Below, one piece after another: positions 61,242 through 64,000 of a stretch of 64,000 nucleotides of DNA (position 1 is its first letter; each line of letters begins with the position of its first letter). Position numbers and translations under genes: made by a program. Under the pieces are notes generated by a model, which was not told where the DNA came from, made no database searches, and saw only the letters and a program-made list of their open reading frames with translations. Source of the stretch: Pedobacter westerhofensis (GTDB lineage: Bacteria > Bacteroidota > Bacteroidia > Sphingobacteriales > Sphingobacteriaceae); assembly GCF_900182595.1 (NCBI RefSeq), contig NZ_FXTN01000013.1:124001-188000 (forward strand), given 5' to 3'.

Positions 61242-61874
61242 ATGTCACTCTTAGATAAATTAGAATGGCGCTACGCCACCAAAAAATTTGACAGTACAAA
61301 AAAGATCCCTGCAGATCAGCTGAATCAGGTATTAGAAGCCATCCGGCTTGCCCCCAGCTCTTACGGACTACAGCAATTCCGTTTACTTGTAGTCAGCGAT
61401 CATGCGATTAGGGAAAAACTAGCCGCCGCTGCCTGGAACCAGCCTCAGCTGCTGGAAGCATCTCATGTACTGGTATTCGCTGCAGAGACTAAACTGGATA
61501 CTGCATTCGTGGACGCGAACATCGAACTGACCGCTAAGGTCCGTAACATCGGTACAGAAACCTTAGCTGGATGGAAAAACATGATCGGGGACGGGATCAA
61601 ATTACGTTCAAATGGTGATGTTCTGGTTCACTGGGCACAAAAACAAGCTTATATCGGCCTTGGCATAGCGATCAGCGTCGCAGCAGAGCTGGGGCTGGAT
61701 TCTTGTCCTATGGAGGGTTTCGATCCGGAAGAATTTGATCAGATTTTGGGGCTGAAAGAAAAAAACCTAACAGCTACCGTGATCTTACCGGTCGGTTACC
61801 GCTCTGAAGATGATGGTTATATTCAGCTGGCCAAAGTACGCCGACCTGCGGACGAATTCTTCATCGCGTATTAA
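61242..61874 (+). CDS. NAD(P)H-dependent nitroreductase-family oxidoreductase
   Basis: 210 residues from MSLLDKLEWRYATKKFD (61242); the longer frame to 61215 begins with a TTG. The NfsB-like pattern is present: RLAPSSYGLQQFRLLVV (FMN site), WAQKQAYIGLG, EGFDPEEFDQILGL. It uses FMN and NAD(P)H to reduce nitro compounds or quinones in the cytosol. It is 97 bp after the AraC gene. Confidence 0.92.
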   Translation: MSLLDKLEWRYATKKFDSTKKIPADQLNQVLEAIRLAPSSYGLQQFRLLVVSDHAIREKLAAAAWNQPQLLEASHVLVFAAETKLDTAFVDANIELTAKVRNIGTETLAGWKNMIGDGIKLRSNGDVLVHWAQKQAYIGLGIAISVAAELGLDSCPMEGFDPEEFDQILGLKEKNLTATVILPVGYRSEDDGYIQLAKVRRPADEFFIAY

Positions 61875-61889
61875 TTTTTTGTATGAGGT

Positions 61890-61931
61890 GTCAATGCTAT
61901 GATATCATTGATGATGGATCGTAGCATTGAC
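61890..61931. terminator. Inverted repeat after nitroreductase gene
   Basis: GTCAATGCTA (61890-61899) and TAGCATTGAC (61922-61931), a perfect 10-bp stem with a 22-base loop, and no strong T-run. It may be a weak terminator or an operator for the next gene. Confidence 0.4.
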
Positions 61932-61966
61932 CCTTGTATTGATTTGTAAATTTTAATAGGATCCTA

Positions 61967-62302
61967 ATGGATAATAAAAATGAGCAAGCGGTAAAAGAAA
62001 TCAAGGTGGCTATCATTTATTATGGCTCAGAGAAAGACCGCTTTAACAAAGAATATTTTGCAAATGACCATATCGCTTTGGTAAAACGTTCCTGGGAGTG
62101 CCACGGGCTGGGGTCGACCGTCACCCTTTTTCCTGAACGGGATGATCAGGGTACAAGAGCGATCGCAATATCTACGTTTAGAGATGAGGCCGCAGTGAGG
62201 TCTTGTTTCGATTCCCCGGAAGGAAAAGAGGTAATGGCTGATGTCATCAAATACACGGATATTATTCCCGTACACAGTGGGCTGACCGATCTTTTTCGCT
62301 GA
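61967..62302 (+). CDS. EthD-like small protein
   Basis: 111 residues, ferredoxin-like alpha/beta: VAIIYYGSEKDRFNKEYFAN, DHIALVKRSWECHGLG, VTLFPERDDQGTRAIAIST. The EthD/ABM group degrades or senses ethers, quinones or polyketides. It follows the nitroreductase on the same strand. Confidence 0.75.
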   Translation: MDNKNEQAVKEIKVAIIYYGSEKDRFNKEYFANDHIALVKRSWECHGLGSTVTLFPERDDQGTRAIAISTFRDEAAVRSCFDSPEGKEVMADVIKYTDIIPVHSGLTDLFR

Positions 62303-62373
62303 TTTATTTTTGTTTTGTGTGCTGAAAAGACTCCAGAATAATCCGGAACAACAACAAACCTCGGGCTACACGA

Positions 62374-63210
62374 TTAAACCTCCGGATGAAAATTTAGCCG
62401 CCTGTTGCCTCTTACCTCATTAGGTGTATAACCGAAATACTTTCTGAATGCAAATGTGAAATGTGATAAATTCTCAAATCCGGTTTCATAATACACTTCA
62501 ACAGGCTTTCTGTTTTTCTCGGCCAGCTGATAATGTGCCAGCTCAAGCCTTTTTTGGGTCAGCCATTTTTGCGGGGTAGTCTTAAATACTTTTTTAAAAT
62601 CCCGTTTAAAGGTAGTTAAGCTCCGACCGGTCAAATACCCGAATTTATCTATGGTCATGTTAAACATGTAATTTTTCTCCATGAATTCGGCAAGGTCGAT
62701 CTTACCGGGTTCGGAAAAATCAGATAGAATGCTGTCAATATCCTTATTGATTGTATGGAGAACAGCGATGGCCTCTTCCACTTTCAAAGTAGCAATTTTT
62801 TCCGGGAGCTCAGTCTTCATATCCAGATAGGGCGTTAGTGCTGCAAAAAGGCTCTCCAGCAAGATATTGCTTTCCAGAGACACGATCTTGTGGCTGTGTG
62901 CCATTCCGCCCGACATCTGGTTCCGCGTATAAAATTCTTTGAGGCGGGAAGTTGTCAGCGTCATTACGATAGATTTGTACGGCCTCCCATCTTTAGGGTA
63001 TTTGACCAGCGTTGATAGTTGATGCCTCGGAAAAAGGAGCGTATCACCCGCACCAAAAATGTATGAACTATCAGATTGCACAACCTTCATCTCTCCGGAG
63101 ATAATACGTACCAGGGAGTGGTTCTCTAAGATGATTTCACCCCTGAAAGTTTCGTTTTCAAAGCAAGCCAAAACTATCTCAGCAAATGTATTCTGTTGGA
63201 TCTCTGCCAT
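62374..63210 (-). CDS. AraC-family transcriptional regulator
   Basis: 278 residues from MAEIQQNTFAEIVLACF (63210); the longer frame to 63234 lies within the terminator hairpin. Cupin sensor (VRIISGEMKVVQSDSSYIFG, DTLLFPRHQLSTLVKYPKDG) and HTH (SLTTFKRDFKKVFKTTPQKW, YYETGFENLSHFTFAFRK). It is a full-length paralogue of the regulator at 27353. Confidence 0.92.
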   Translation of the reverse strand: MAEIQQNTFAEIVLACFENETFRGEIILENHSLVRIISGEMKVVQSDSSYIFGAGDTLLFPRHQLSTLVKYPKDGRPYKSIVMTLTTSRLKEFYTRNQMSGGMAHSHKIVSLESNILLESLFAALTPYLDMKTELPEKIATLKVEEAIAVLHTINKDIDSILSDFSEPGKIDLAEFMEKNYMFNMTIDKFGYLTGRSLTTFKRDFKKVFKTTPQKWLTQKRLELAHYQLAEKNRKPVEVYYETGFENLSHFTFAFRKYFGYTPNEVRGNRRLNFHPEV

Positions 63211-63220
63211 AGACTCAAAT

Positions 63221-63268
63221 TTAAAAAAAATCATTTACAGAGATATGCTGAATACCTCTGTAAATGAT
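63221..63268 (-). terminator. Terminator of the right-end SDR gene
   Basis: On the minus strand ATCATTTACAGAG (63256-63268) and CTCTGTAAATGAT (63230-63242) form a 13-bp perfect stem followed by T8. Confidence 0.88.
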
Positions 63269-63354
63269 TATTATCCAATATTAAACTCAACCATCTGTTA
63301 TACAACTAAATTAATTACGGCCTTTTAGACCCTATTGAGTTCTGTAGTATGTAA

Positions 63355-63999
63355 TTAGATTTTGAATGGGGTACCGGTTAGTTCTTCAGTCAGACGCCAA
63401 AGGTTTTCGGCCTCTCCCTGGTCAAGTGCATAAGAAGTTACCCCGGATAAGTGTACTGCATCATTCATCCTTTTACCAAATGAATCATGATTTTCATCAT
63501 CCGCCGGGTCTTTCAAAGCAATCTCCGAATTTTCGCAGTACACACCTCCAAGATCAGCCAGTTGTGGGCTGGTAGCGCACCATACTGTGGTGGATGCTCC
63601 CTGAGCCAAAGTTTTCAAGCCTTTTGAGGCGTCATGTATCACCTTATTGTCGGCATCATAAACCCCCAGCTTTTGCAGTTCCTGGTTAGATAGATGTCTC
63701 TTGAGATCTGTATCTGCAATAGCGCCCGGATGTAAAGAGTAGGATCGGACGCCGAAACCCTGTCCACGTTTGTCGAGCTCGACAGTGAATAAGATGTTTG
63801 CCGTTTTGGATTGCCCATAACCAAGTAAGGTCTCGAATTTGCGGTTTTGAAAATTGGGATCATCAAAGTTGAAGCGCGAATAATGATGACCCCAGGAGGA
63901 CACATTTACAACCCTTGCCCCTTTTGCGCGAAGCAGCGAGGGCCAAAGTAGTGCTGTCAATTGAAAATGCCCTAAATGATTGGTGGACAGTTGCGACTC
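63355..63999 (-). CDS. SDR-family oxidoreductase, 5' end outside window
   Basis: The frame is open to the right edge (ESQLSTNHLGHFQLT precedes the longest annotated start), so the N-terminus with the cofactor motif lies outside. Visible: NHLGHF, catalytic Ser in VVNVSSWGHHYS and YGQSK, C-terminal 130 residues of retinol-dehydrogenase-like type. Upstream of an AraC gene with a terminator between, as at 27353-29096. Confidence 0.88.
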   Translation of the reverse strand, partial: ESQLSTNHLGHFQLTALLWPSLLRAKGARVVNVSSWGHHYSRFNFDDPNFQNRKFETLLGYGQSKTANILFTVELDKRGQGFGVRSYSLHPGAIADTDLKRHLSNQELQKLGVYDADNKVIHDASKGLKTLAQGASTTVWCATSPQLADLGGVYCENSEIALKDPADDENHDSFGKRMNDAVHLSGVTSYALDQGEAENLWRLTEELTGTPFKI

Positions 64000-64000
64000 A

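Overview
The window reads as chromosomal DNA of a Sphingobacteriaceae-type Bacteroidota (Pedobacter or Mucilaginibacter-like). The support is a SusC/SusD pair, a 1391-residue hybrid two-component regulator of the HTCS type, lipoproteins with Cys-Lys-Lys export signals, TAnnTTTG promoter boxes, and many AraC, TetR and Crp/Fnr regulators next to small redox enzymes. I saw no rRNA, tRNA, phage, integrase, insertion sequence or CRISPR array.

Layout. 0-4.2 kb: a glycosyltransferase cut by the window edge, a PA14/beta-helix lipoprotein and a REC-HK-REC hybrid kinase. 4.2-32.8 kb: an accessory zone of small cassettes, each with one or two enzymes (SDRs, an MDR, an amidase, alpha/beta hydrolases, a GH130 enzyme, an MFS pump) beside an AraC, TetR or Crp/Fnr regulator. 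It also has a BLUF photoreceptor, a DUF885 peptidase-like protein, an unrecognised 768-residue protein and an AlkB-like oxygenase. 32.8-50.9 kb: a polysaccharide utilisation locus with two GH2 enzymes, the HTCS, SusC, SusD and a GH76 endo-mannanase with a ricin-type domain. 50.9-64 kb: more regulator/enzyme cassettes, an S9 peptidase, a secreted beta-helix protein and a membrane protein with a cytoplasmic N-terminal domain.

How it fits together. The PUL probably senses, imports and cuts a galactose-decorated alpha-mannan: GH76 cuts the alpha-1,6-mannan backbone, the GH2 pair removes beta-linked side sugars, SusCD imports, and the HTCS controls expression. GCAA-core direct repeats spaced 21 bp in the HTCS/susC intergenic region look like its operators. 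The redox cassettes look like independently regulated detoxification modules. One of them (TetR, SDR, MFS) has the same 16-bp near-palindrome in front of all three genes.

The accessory zones are also littered with broken genes. They include an in-frame GNAT/alcohol-dehydrogenase chimera, a twice-frameshifted AraC gene, a fused and frameshifted cupin, a frameshifted DUF1569 gene, and relics of SDRs, alpha/beta hydrolases and possibly an NmrA-type gene. These same families survive intact nearby, which points to repeated gain, duplication and loss of redox cassettes at this locus.
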